Shown: one piece after another, positions 9,800 through 17,469 of the stretch
How the letters are laid out: each line of letters begins with the position of its first letter
Position numbering within the stretch: position 1 is the stretch's first letter
Source: Sphacelaria rigidula
Taxonomy: Eukaryota > Phaeophyceae > Sphacelariales
Direction: 5' to 3'
DNA: 26,024 nucleotides
Assembly (NCBI GenBank): GCA_964200075.2
Contig: CAXNAA020000152.1
Location: 1-26,024 of the forward strand
Made by a program: the position numbers and the translations under genes
Notes under the pieces: generated by a model
Told to the model about the DNA's origin: nothing
Database searches by the model: none
The model's input: only the letters and a program-made list of their open reading frames with translations

Positions 9800-10250
9800 A
9801 AAATTTGTCTGCCGATTGACCTGAAGAGTTGGTCATATTACTGGATGGATAAAGAAAGTCGTCCATGTAGCACGTGTCGGGGGGGTCAAGGCTGACCATG
9901 GTGCATCTCTTCTTGTTTTTTACCTCCGCCACACACGAAACCTTGCTACTACCCTAGAGGCACATCCGTAGTCACGTTTTTGAGATTTTCGAGTTCAGTG
10001 CATCGACCCTCAGATCGCGAGCGTAGTTAATCTGGATTGATGGTTGATTGATTGATGATTGATTGATGATTGATTGATTGATTGACTGTCGCACTTTAAC
10101 TGCCCCCCCTGCTCCATCTCGAAAGAGATGCGTGGTCAATGGTCAGACGACTAAGGCAAGCAACACATGAGAACGCCCCCCCCCAGGGATGCGGCCGTGG
10201 TCATATGATGAACGTACTCGAGAAAAAACAAAACTGACACACTCGCCGCA
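9800..10250. repeat. TTGA/TGAT microsatellite within gene-free DNA
   Basis: Tandem GATT/TGATGATT units run from about 10038 to 10086. The rest of the interval has no gene or recognised repeat; short C or G runs occur at 9879-9885, 10104-10109 and 10177-10184. Confidence 0.6.
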
Positions 10251-10320
10251 GAAAAATGGCGCATATTGTTTTCAACACTGATGCTACATCAACAGATGAC
10301 CTACTCTTGCTGAGGGCTAA

Positions 10321-10418
10321 CCTTTGGACCGCGAGAGTAGTCCATCTGGAGCATGTATACTTTTTTCGTGTAAAGTTGATGCCGATTCAACAGACGATCT
10401 ACTCTCCCCATCAAAGGG
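10321..10418 (-). mobile_element. 98-bp miniature element, inverted orientation
   Basis: Bounded by CTAA (10317-10320) and TTAA (10419-10422). Left end CCTTTGGACCGCGAGAGTAG, right end CTACTCTCCCCATCAAAGGG. The internal order (TATGC-like word before GATGCCGATTC) shows it is the reverse complement of the copies at 9642 and 12450. Exactly 98 bp. Confidence 0.75.
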
Positions 10419-10434
10419 TTAAGACACTCAGTAA

Positions 10435-10542
10435 CCCTTCGACTGTGGGCGTGGTTCGTGTGCGGGTCAGCATCACTTCCACTTAGAGAAGGAATGAAAA
10501 CTGTGCCGATTCACAAACACACCGCCGCTGACAGTCGAATGG
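10435..10542. mobile_element. 108-bp subfamily element
   Basis: Starts CCCTTCGACTGTGGGCG after GTAA (10431-10434) and ends CGCCGCTGACAGTCGAATGG before TTTA (10543-10546). Same interior as 9518-9625 (GGGTCAGCATCA, TGTGCCGATTC). Confidence 0.7.
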
Positions 10543-10546
10543 TTTA

Positions 10547-10644
10547 CCTTTTGACGGCGAAGATGAGCCATCTGCTGGATCGGCTTCAATTTCACTCGAA
10601 AACAAGTATGCATGATCGAGGTGGATTACCCTCGTGGCCGGTCG
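10547..10644 (+). mobile_element. 98-bp subfamily element, decayed right end
   Basis: Starts CCTTTTGACGGCGAAGATG directly after the TTTA that ends the previous element, so the two share one 4-bp junction. The interior (GGATCGGCTTCAATTTCAC, TATGCATGATCGA) and TTACCCTCGTGG identify the family. The last dozen bases are eroded. Confidence 0.65.
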
Positions 10645-10914
10645 ACCTTTCAGCTTTTGCGGTCGGACAAGAACGAATATGAACATGTGGCCGGTACTGA
10701 TACAAAAAAATTACCTCAATTAGTGCTAGCTTTTGGTCTTCTTAACAGAAGTACAGGTACCCCGAGGAAGGTACTGCTCCATCCTCTCACAAAGTACGCG
10801 CAAGGAGCATCGTTTACTTACAACCCCCTGGGTGCAAGTTTTCTCCCGGATAGCCATGGTCCGATGAAGTATTTGGCGTCTAGCGCATTGATAATGCGTT
10901 ACCTAGTGCATTAA
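10612..10914 (+). CDS. Candidate 100-aa ORF, unrecognised
   Basis: ATG at 10612, stop at 10912-10914. The first dozen codons lie in the preceding miniature element. The remainder is unique here and fairly protein-like (LPQLVLAFGLLNRSTGTP, YNPLGASFLPDSHGPMKY). No domain is recognised, and a 100-codon frame is expected by chance several times in a window of this size, so the call is weak. Confidence 0.15.
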   Translation: MIEVDYPRGRSTFQLLRSDKNEYEHVAGTDTKKLPQLVLAFGLLNRSTGTPRKVLLHPLTKYAQGASFTYNPLGASFLPDSHGPMKYLASSALIMRYLVH

Positions 10915-10915
10915 T

Positions 10916-11300
10916 TCAGGCCCTACCCTCTGAGCTGTGGTGTCTTCTGTGCACTCCCCAGCTGATTTTTGGTGTTGCACAGGACCAGTACAGGATCGGC
11001 GCCTTCTGTGAGATCTTCGCGTTGACGACTTTTGACCATTGATGGATCAGTTCTGTGCGATTGGGCTCTTTCGTTTTTTGTGGAGTCTTCTCGGGGTACG
11101 ATGTTTGAGGAATAGTCATATGTGTATCCTGTGCAGTTTTATAATGCCTGATGAACATCCCGAATGGCACAACCGCCCATGTGATGGCCAGCCTACACAC
11201 AGGGGACTCATCCTCCTTCTAGGGTCTCGTTTATTCATGTAAACTTGTATGTTCCCTGCAAATCACATCTTCAGCCCTGAACACTCCACGTTGTCATTGC
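10916..11300. other. No gene recognised
   Basis: Open frames on both strands are short and without motifs. No repeat shared with other parts of the window was seen. Confidence 0.4.
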
Positions 11301-11312
11301 CTTGGAATCGCT

Positions 11313-11470
11313 CGATTTGGGCGGTGGCGCGAAGCGCCAAAAACCTTGTTTTCCTCTTACGCATTCACATTTTCTTCGAACGACTTACCTGCACACGGGT
11401 GTCATTTTGTGACCCACGACAGCGCAGCATTTCCTCGGCTGTGACGCACGACAGTGTAGTATTCCCCCGA
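11313..11470 (+). repeat. Dispersed repeat block a, copy 1, with conserved hairpin
   Basis: Begins with GGTGGCGCGAAGCGCC (stem GGCGC/GCGCC at 11326-11338 with a GAA loop), followed by A-rich AAAACC and a downstream segment CTGCACACGGGTGTCATTT, GACAGCGCAGCATTT. The same arrangement is at 19643-19790. A third hairpin with a changed stem is at 25105-25120. Confidence 0.65.
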
Positions 11471-11479
11471 CGTCCTTTC

Positions 11480-12160
11480 TCTGTGATCAACCATACCCCA
11501 GGTTTTATTTCTGTTCTCTTGTTGTGGACTTAACCCGAAGTTGTTCTCTTTGTCTTCGGCCCCTTTTTATTCTCCTGTTCGGCCGTCAGCATCTCTCTCT
11601 TTGTTGGCCACACCTACCTCTGTATATCACTCTCCCTCCCTCCTTCGTGGCTACCTCTCCATCACTCGACCACTACCCAACTTGCCTCCTTTCTGCGTGC
11701 CGCGCCGTGGCGCGAACGTGCCCCGTGCATCCGAGGGTAGTGTACTATGATAACCAAGTAAATGCCAGTATGAAAACCCAGGGGTGGACTGTCGGCAATT
11801 ATCCACTGTTGACTCACGATGTTCAGATCCTCAAATCCATATCATGCTGATATGTTTATTTTATTGCCGAGATCGCTCCTCTCGCTGAGCGTTGCGGCAT
11901 CAGTCGCATTCTCACGACGTCCTTGAATATCACCGCTGATGGGTGTGCTTTGACTGAGATCGCTCCGGCTGAGCGCTCAACCGCAGGTCTTGATGTCTTC
12001 GGATGCCTGTGCTGCAAACATGCCATTTTTTCATGTCTCGATTATTTTCGTTTGGAGCCGTACGGTTTGACTCTTCCCGAAATGTGTATCACTACCCGGG
12101 TTTTTTCTACTGAGACATATGGCCGTTGATTGCATCGACCGAACTTTTTCTCGACAAATT
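11480..12160. other. No gene; C/T-rich then unremarkable
   Basis: 11520-11700 is strongly C/T-rich on the plus strand, giving short spurious frames. A GAGATCGCTCC...GCTGAGCG phrase repeats near 11868 and 11958, a local duplication about 90 bp apart. No gene is recognised. Confidence 0.4.
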
Positions 12161-12162
12161 TA

Positions 12163-12325
12163 GCGGGTCAAACTGTTCGAGAGATTTTTTCGCTTCTCGG
12201 GTTTTCCGTGTCGGATTGCCGTGGTCGGCGGAAGTGCTTGACGCCGGGCACGTTGACAACGATTCATTCTGCACATCATGTTGGCTGCCTATCAGCTGTG
12301 CCGCTGTATATGGCTGTATGTTGAG
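12163..12325 (+). repeat. Dispersed repeat block b, copy 1
   Basis: About 160 bp nearly matching 20159-20325 in the same orientation: GCGGGTCAAACTGTTC, TTTTTCGCTTCTCGG, GTGGTCGGCGGAAGTGC, GACGCCGGGCAC, TCTGCACATCAT and CGCTGTRTATSGCTGTAT. In both places it is followed within about 130 bp by the palindromic element array. Confidence 0.8.
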
Positions 12326-12449
12326 ATTATTTCATTTCGTCTATCCCACTCGTGATACCGATGATTGAAATGCATGTCATGTGAGGCGCCATGCCACTGC
12401 CATCCAACTGGTGTTGGCGATTGTTGACTCTTCAACATTATCACGTTAA

Positions 12450-12547
12450 CCCCTTGACGGCGAGCGTGGGTAATCTGTTGAATCGGCATCAATTTCACCG
12501 AGGGAAAGTATGCATGATCCAGATGGACTACCCTCGCGGTCTAACGG
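12450..12547 (+). mobile_element. 98-bp element with perfect TTAA duplication
   Basis: TTAA at 12446-12449 and TTAA at 12548-12551 flank a 98-bp unit. It starts CCCCTTGACGGCGAGCG and ends CCCTCGCGGTCTAACGG. This is the cleanest example of the family: both target copies intact, arms complementary over about 28 bp, interior GAATCGGCATCAATTTCACC and TATGCATGATCCAGATGG. Confidence 0.8.
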
Positions 12548-12556
12548 TTAATCCAT

Positions 12557-12673
12557 TAGAGATATCTCAAACTCGAGGTTCCCGATATCTTCGACAGTAA
12601 ATTACTGTGAAATATACAGGGAATCGTGAATTACTGTAAAATGTACAGGGAATATCGAGTTTGATGTACCTCT
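12557..12673. repeat. Palindromic block, copy 1
   Basis: Arms TAGAGATATCTCAAACTCG and CGAGTTTGATGTACCTCT enclose about 80 bp. The loop contains a 30-bp tandem duplication starting AATTACTGTGAAATATACAG (about 12600 and 12630). A cleaner copy is at 12891-12976. Confidence 0.75.
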
Positions 12674-12778
12674 GTTGACCGACACCACATATACGTCATC
12701 CATTGAATCAGCATTAGCTTTACTTTGAAAATTATAGTCATGACCCAGGATGAACCGTCCTCGCGGTCAAATGATCAA

Positions 12779-12876
12779 CATTTCGACGGCGAGAGGAAGC
12801 CATCTGTTGAATAGGCATCAATATATATATATATATATGAGAATAACCCAGATGAACTACCCTCGTGGTCTAAGGG
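12779..12876 (+). mobile_element. 98-bp element with internal AT expansion
   Basis: Bounded by TCAA (12775-12778) and ATAA (12877-12880). Left end CATTTCGACGGCGAGAGG, right end CCCTCGTGGTCTAAGGG. The centre carries an AT dinucleotide run (about 12821-12838), yet the length is still 98 bp. Confidence 0.7.
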
Positions 12877-12890
12877 ATAAATCATCCATC

Positions 12891-12976
12891 AGAGGTATCT
12901 CAAACTCGAGCTCCCGACGTAGTGTACAATAAATCGCTGTGAAATATACCGGGAATCACGAGTTTGAGATACCTCT
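12891..12976. repeat. Palindrome with perfect 18-bp arms
   Basis: AGAGGTATCTCAAACTCG (12891-12908) is the exact reverse complement of CGAGTTTGAGATACCTCT (12959-12976), enclosing 50 bp. The loop shares GTGAAATATACCGGGAAT with the block at 12557-12673 and a remnant near 13437-13460. Confidence 0.85.
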
Positions 12977-13079
12977 ATTGACCTCCACCATATGTAGGTC
13001 ATCCATTGAGTCGGCATCAATTACATTTGAAGAAATAAAATCATGACCCAATGAAGTATCCTCAAGGTCAGACGGTTAA

Positions 13080-13177
13080 CTCTTTGACGACCAAAGTAGG
13101 CTGTCTATTGAATCGGTATGCATTTCACCTGCAAAAGGTATGCATGATCCAAATGGACTACCCTTGCGGCCAAACGG
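13080..13177 (+). mobile_element. 98-bp element, TTAA both sides
   Basis: TTAA at 13076-13079 and at 13178-13181 flank exactly 98 bp (CTCTTTGACGACC... to ...CTTGCGGCCAAACGG). The right-hand TTAA is also the left flank of the next element. Confidence 0.8.
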
Positions 13178-13181
13178 TTAA

Positions 13182-13288
13182 CCCTTTGACCGCCAGCGTA
13201 GGCGATCTGTTGAATCGGTACCGTTCATACTATCTTTGAGGTGAAGATGGTGCCAATTCAATAGTTCGTCAACCCTCACGACCAAAGG
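13182..13288. mobile_element. 107-bp subfamily element sharing a TTAA
   Basis: Starts CCCTTTGACCGCCAGCG immediately after the shared TTAA (13178-13181) and ends CCCTCACGACCAAAGG before TTTA (13289-13292). Interior GAATCGGTACC and TGGTGCCAATTCAA resembles the 108-bp subfamily. Confidence 0.7.
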
Positions 13289-13292
13289 TTTA

Positions 13293-13375
13293 CACCCTTG
13301 ACCGCTAGGGTAGGTCACCTGGACCATTGACCATTCAACAAATGATTCATGTACTGTATGGTGGCGATGAAAGGG
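13293..13375. mobile_element. Short palindromic element, about 83 bp
   Basis: Begins CACCCTTGACCGCTAGGG after TTTA (13289-13292) and ends GGTGGCGATGAAAGGG before TTAG (13376-13379). The interior CACCTGGACCATTGACCATT resembles the element at 13781, so these form a shorter third subfamily. Confidence 0.55.
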
Positions 13376-13577
13376 TTAGGTTGTTATGTTTTATTAACAC
13401 GACACATGCACCAGCACAATATATACAAATTCCGGTGAAAATCTGCGAAATATACCGAGAATCTAGTCCTCTATTGACCACCGCCATATATAGCTCATCT
13501 AATGTATCGGCATCAACTCCAGTTAAAAAATTCAAATCATGACCCAGGATGAACTACCCTCGCGGTCAAACGGCTCA

Positions 13578-13675
13578 CGCCTTGGTAGCGAGAGTAGATC
13601 ATCTGTTGAATCGGCATCAGTTTCACCTGAATTAAGTATGCATGATGCAGATGGACTACCCTCGTGGTGTAAGGG
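13578..13675 (+). mobile_element. 98-bp subfamily element
   Basis: CTCA (13574-13577) and TCAG (13676-13679) flank exactly 98 bp with left end CGCCTTGGTAGCGAGAG and right end CCCTCGTGGTGTAAGGG. Interior GAATCGGCATCAGTTTCACC is typical. Confidence 0.7.
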
Positions 13676-13679
13676 TCAG

Positions 13680-13856
13680 CTCTTTGACCGCAAGAGTAGA
13701 CGATCTGTTGAATGATTGGTTAGGTGTGACTGATGCCGACTCAACGGATCGCCTACCCCCGCGGTCGTGAAAATGGCTGACCCTTTGACCGCCAAGGTAG
13801 GCCATAATGGACCATCGACAATTCAATAGATGGCCCATTCAGTGGCGGTCAAAGCC
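13680..13856. mobile_element. Two further palindromic elements (97 and 76 bp)
   Basis: 13680-13776 runs from CTCTTTGACCGCAAGAG to CCCCGCGGTCGTGAAAATGG; the flank CTGA (13777-13780) follows. 13781-13856 runs from CCCTTTGACCGCCAAGG to GTGGCGGTCAAAGCC and is followed by TTAG. The second is matched by the shortened copy at 20564-20612. Confidence 0.6.
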
Positions 13857-14169
13857 TTAGACTTTTCCGTAGTAGTACAGGCTGGGCCGCCTAAGAAGTG
13901 GACTTTCCTTCAGCCGGTTCTAACTGACGATCTATCGCGAGTTGTGCCTACTGTGACACATGGTGGTAATCTGTAAATCAACGTGCGTCTTCATTTCACG
14001 TAGCACTGCGATCTGACAAGTTCCCATCAAACGAAATACCAAGTTGTAGTCAGCTGCGAAGTGTAGAGAGTTGAGGGTGGCATTTTTTTCTTTTTTTCCT
14101 CACACTTCGAACCCCTCCACTTCCTCGGGATGAGTCCGTGGTCTCAAGGGATCAACCCATCTCTCCCCC

Positions 14170-14179
14170 NNNNNNNNNN
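14170..14179. other. Assembly gap
   Basis: Ten N characters follow a run of C. The true missing length may differ from ten. Confidence 0.98.
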
Positions 14180-14197
14180 TTTGGTCTCGCGGACTGG

Positions 14198-14388
14198 ATC
14201 AGCACTCCCGCACCATGTCAACTCACGTCACACGAACCCAGTCGACTACTTTGTTTACTCACGTTCTCGCGCTTTCAACGGTGGAAATCATACATCACGA
14301 AGAAAAACCTAACGTATCGAGAATCGAACCCCCGTTCTCTCCACCCTAATGGCGACAGTCGGACCATTACACCACCGGGGCGCGGCAT
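14198..14388 (-). mobile_element. tRNA-derived SINE-like copy, second copy
   Basis: Minus-strand homologue of the copy at the start of the window. B-box-like GGTTCGATT is the reverse complement of 14322-14330, and A-box-like GGTGGTGTAATGGTCC lies at 14361-14376. The tail shares GTCGACTACTTTGTTTACTC and AGCACTCCCGCACC with copy 1. It lies inside the 1419-bp insertion next to the gap. Confidence 0.65.
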
Positions 14389-14635
14389 GTGCGGCGGAAT
14401 TAGGGAACAGAACGGCTGAAATCCCATTTACGGTTACAGTGGGTTGTGCCGCGGCCGCAAAGTGAGGGTGCTGCACTAGTTGTGGTTGTGCAACAATGCA
14501 TGTCGTACTGTACGCGCGCAGGGTCTGAGATGGCACGCAAACGAGACCTCCGGCGCCCCGAGGCGTCAGGCTTGTAGAAAACGTCGAAGTTCTGGCTGAG
14601 GTTATAGTACTCCGAAAGCAAGTGAACCGGTCCTC

Positions 14636-14927
14636 GACAGAAAAACGCGATTTCACTGCTCAAGTTGAAGTCGTTTTCCATGAACTTTTGACACAATATA
14701 CATGGGGTATATGTGAAGCCCCTACCGTTCGCCCCTCTTTTTTTTTTTTTCCTCGTGAGTTATTGGTGATCCAAACATTTTTTCCTGGTACAAAAGCGTC
14801 GACAACTCATTGAAAAAAAATGTCGAGGGGGGACAATAGGGACTTCACAACATACCTCATAAACATCGTGTCGAAATTTCGTGAAAAAATACTTGAAATC
14901 GAACAGCATAAACGCGTTTCATTTTCT
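14636..14927. repeat. Foldback unit P1 in the 1419-bp insertion
   Basis: Imperfect inverted repeat. Left arm contains AACGCGATTTCACTGCTC and CTTTTGACACAATATACATG; the right arm is the complement of ACCTCATAAACATCGTGTCG and GCATAAACGCG. The central part holds a poly-T run and GTGAGTTATTGGTGA/ACAACTCATTG. A sister unit follows. Confidence 0.7.
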
Positions 14928-14967
14928 CGTGGCTCGTCCATCTCCACGTGGGAACCAGTCTTGGACA

Positions 14968-15263
14968 CGAACACGCGATTTAGCAGCTTAATTTCGGTTC
15001 GTTTCCTATGAAATTTTGACACGATGTACAGGATGTATGTGCGAAGACGCCACCCTCTCCCACGTACATTTTTTTTTTATTCCGTGAGTTATCGGCGACC
15101 AAACATTTTGGAACAGTTCATTTCGGAACAATATCATGAATAACTCATAGAAAATAAATAAATGCAGGGGGCCGAAAACGGAGTCTTCGCACATACCTCC
15201 TGTATATTGTGCCAAAATATCATAGGAAACGACCCAAAATTGAGCTGTTAAATCGCGTGTTCG
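14968..15263. repeat. Foldback unit P2 in the 1419-bp insertion
   Basis: Arms of about 100 bp: CGAACACGCGATTTAGCAGC, TTTCCTATGAAATTTTGACA and GGATGTATGTGCGAAGAC on the left; their complements GTCTTCGCACATACCTCC and AAATCGCGTGTTCG on the right. About 80-85 percent arm identity by eye. P1 and P2 are direct tandem copies of one palindromic unit. Confidence 0.8.
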
Positions 15264-15296
15264 CATCCCTGTCCGCGTCTTGGGCGGCCCAGCCTG

Positions 15297-15616
15297 TAAT
15301 ACATATGCCTCAGCACGATACGTACACACACCCATATGTGTGCTCACCGAGCAACCCTTGGTCGTTGTGCCCTTGGGGACAGTCCAGGAGTTGTATTGTA
15401 TAGTAAGATGAAGAAGTACGGTACAACGAGAGTGTAGTGATGTGTACCTATGTTCAAACATCCAAGTGCCTGAAAATGAAATCTGGCGCGTTGAATTTAC
15501 TTACGTTAACCACCAGTCGTTTTCTGCGCCATGAAGGGCGAGCATCTGAAAGTACCCCGAAGCAGCCATGATCTGGTGCCGAACACATGAAGGCATACTT
15601 CTCAATACACAAGGAG
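15297..15616 (+). repeat. Dispersed repeat block d, copy 1
   Basis: About 320 bp matching 20628-20979: ATGCCTCAGCACGATA, CCTTGGTCGTTGTGC, GGGGACAGTCCAGGAGTTG, TGTACCTATGTTCAAACATC, CCACCAGTCGTTTTCTGCG, GTGCCGAACACATG. Similarity begins at the TA flank of the 1419-bp insertion and stops at AGGAGTT. Confidence 0.85.
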
Positions 15617-15619
15617 TTC

Positions 15620-16000
15620 AGCCACAAACCATAACTTGAACGAAATCCTCCAACGCTGTAACCGCGAAGGGAGGTCATCTGGCTTGGTCGTTATTTTTCA
15701 ATTCAAGATGATGCTATTACACATGAACTGATTATCCGCTACAAGTACAGCCGCGTTCGCAGGGCGGACGTCATCAAGGTAGAAACACATGATGGTTACA
15801 CTGTGCCAAGAAGAGAGACAGAAACTCACACAAAACCGCTCAAATAGAGAAACACGGCAGATGAACAGAGAAACAAAACAACACCAACAGAAGAAAACAA
15901 AACAACACAACACGGAACAAAACAAAGCAAAACCAAATAAATCAATCACAAAACTACAGAACAGCAGTAGAGCCACCGAATTTGTCAACGAGGTCACAAC
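15620..16000. other. A/C-rich low-complexity tract, no gene
   Basis: 15815-15965 is strongly A/C-rich (AACAAAACAACAC, AAACAAAGCAAAACC). It creates spurious frames on both strands: a Lys/Gln/Asn/Thr-rich one on plus, and a Phe/Cys/Leu-rich one on minus that mimics a membrane protein. Confidence 0.6.
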
Positions 16001-16004
16001 CCGG

Positions 16005-16096
16005 TTTACCCCATGTCACGTCACATTTGTGACGTCTTCAAAAAATACGTTACGTCACGTCACACCGTTGTCACGTGACATTCGTGACGTGTAACA
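16005..16096. repeat. CACGT/TGACG-rich imperfect palindrome, first cluster
   Basis: Repeated GTCAC and GTGAC words (TTACGTCACGTCACACCGTT, TCACGTGACATTCGTGACGTG), ending in GTAACAATAAGTGC. The same ending (TTGTAACGATAGT...GTAAGTGC) follows the stronger hairpin at 16421-16466, so the two clusters are relatives. Confidence 0.6.
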
Positions 16097-16420
16097 ATAA
16101 GTGCCCTGATATATTCGGAAATTCGAAGCTCGGGCTTTCGGGTTTTCGATTTGCGCTTCTACGTTTGCAGATATTCACGTGGTGTACGGTTGGGTGTGGT
16201 GCGGCGGTGCATTCGGTGGCGCTGAACGTGCGCTTACATCGCGTGCGTATTATGGTGACGTATGCACACTCTTCTTGAACTCATGTATGATATCATATCA
16301 TATGTATGCATGTATTTACGTGTATGTGCCCACGAATCTCATACTAATTGTTGTACAAATTGAGCGTATGGCGTTTGTGACGGTCATTCATACGTCACAA
16401 ACATGTGACGTATATAATAC

Positions 16421-16466
16421 GTCACGTCACGTCACGTCACAGCGGTGTGACGTGACGTGACGTGAC
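16421..16466. repeat. Perfect 20-bp hairpin of GTCAC repeats
   Basis: Four GTCAC units (16421-16440) are followed by AGCGGT and four GTGAC units (16447-16466), giving a perfect 20-bp stem with a six-base loop. The overlapping words ACGTCAC/GTGACGTG resemble half-sites for bZIP proteins of the CREB/ATF type and E-box or G-box cores. Regulatory use is inference only. Confidence 0.85.
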
Positions 16467-16487
16467 TTGTAACGATAGTGTGTCGTG

Positions 16488-16765
16488 CAACGGTAAGTGC
16501 TCCGGAATTTTTCTCTGAAGAGCTTCTGAAAAGAAAGCGAATGATATGTGAAGTTTCTACTTGGAAGTGTTTGCTTCCCCCTCGCATGTTTTTTTACAGT
16601 TCGTTTGAGTGATTGGTGCTGTTGCCGGAGCTCATCGTGTTTCATCGCTGAAGAAACACTCGTGACATAAGAACTACTAACTGTATCGGCGTATGGTTGA
16701 CGTCCGCAAAAGCGGGTCACAAAATCGTCATTCGATATTTCGAACTAATTTTCATCTGCGGTATG
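16488..16765 (+). repeat. Dispersed repeat block e, copy 1
   Basis: Matches 21495-21765: AAGTGCTCCGGAATTTTTC, GTGTTTGCTTCC, CGTTTG-GTG-TTGGTGCTG, ACTGTATCGGCGTATG, GTTGACGT and GGTCACAAA-TCGTCA. The next block f follows directly here but is 1.5 kb away in copy 2. Confidence 0.75.
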
Positions 16766-17285
16766 ACCACAATTTGTCCGAAAAAGGCGTTGTGTCACTG
16801 TTCTTTTGGGTAATTCAGCGCCAATTTTTCCTGGAGTACAGTACTGTAGCGGTAGTTCTAAGCTTTGCGGATTGTGCCACCTCGGAAAGTCCTGCTGTAC
16901 TTTTTTGAGAGGATTTCAGCGCCCTTTCCAACCTTTTCGTACGCCAACTATGACTTTTGGCCGGATGAATAATTTGTCAAACCGAAAATAGTCCACAAAA
17001 ACCTTCGAGGTCTCTTCCAGGTAACTTTTTTCAGTCTGCTCGAGAAACAGTTTTTGGGAGCTGTTTGACAAGTTATTCGTGCAGCAAAAGTCAAACTGGC
17101 CGCACGAAAGTTCAAAACGTGAGCTGGGATCATCTCAGAGAGTACAGCAGCAATTCTTCATCGTTAAGTGGCACAATCCGTCGAACCGGATATGCCGGCG
17201 GAAATCGGCATTGAATAGCCAAGATAGGCTTTTTTTCAGAGAGGTTTGGTCGCACAACAGCAAGCGACTTCACATGATTTATCCG
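16766..17285. mobile_element. Large foldback element, block f copy 1
   Basis: Inverted arms of about 200 bp run from the outer pair ATTCAGCGCCAATTTTTCC / CGGAAATCGGCATTGAAT through TGCGGATTGTGCCAC / GTGGCACAATCCGTCG to the inner pair TTTTGGCCGGATGAATAATT / AAGTTATTCGTGCAGCAAAA. The element recurs at 23306-24070, interrupted there by a 247-bp insertion. Confidence 0.75.
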
Positions 17286-17289
17286 TCCG

Positions 17290-17468
17290 TTGCTCCTATG
17301 CCAAGCAACGACTCCACAAAATGAATGACAAAATGATGTTGCCTGCACGTGAACGGCGGTCCAAACTACAGTCTATATCTTCGTCGTGATCTCCCTGTGA
17401 AACAGGGTGGCAGTCGGGAAGCCAGTGGCGTCAACGACCGGTAACTATGTACTGCAAGCCTCCATCAT
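17290..17468. other. No gene recognised
   Basis: Unique-looking sequence between the foldback element and the decayed minus-strand gene. A minus-strand frame ending at about 17425 (IIALVIESIDDGGLQYIV) could be an additional decayed piece of that gene. Confidence 0.35.
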
Positions 17469-17469
17469 C

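Larger units (their letters stand above)
13878..15296. mobile_element. 1419-bp insertion with TIRs and TA duplication
   Basis: The left end CAGGCTGGGCCGCCTAAGAA (13878 onward) and the right end, read in reverse complement from 15296 (CAGGCTGGGCCGCCCAAGAC), match at 23 of 26 positions. Both are flanked by TA (13876-13877 and 15297-15298). The paralogous locus near 20620-20640 reads across without the insert (CCGTACTAT-TA-ATACAAATG), giving an empty site. TA duplication with CAG-starting ends fits the Tc1/mariner group, but no transposase is visible; it is non-autonomous. Its interior holds a SINE-like copy, the assembly gap and two foldback units. Confidence 0.78.

Noticed and set aside
9518-13856. 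CRISPR-like array because of regularly recurring ~100-bp palindromic repeats
   Set aside because: No short identical repeats with unique spacers; units are complete palindromic elements with 4-bp TTAA-like junctions.
14317-14386. Functional tRNA gene on the minus strand
   Set aside because: A and B boxes are recognisable, but no good acceptor or anticodon stem pairing is evident and the unit is repeated with a non-tRNA tail.
15698-15997. Hydrophobic 99-codon minus frame that looks like a membrane protein
   Set aside because: It is the translation of an A/C-rich low-complexity tract read from the T/G-rich strand.
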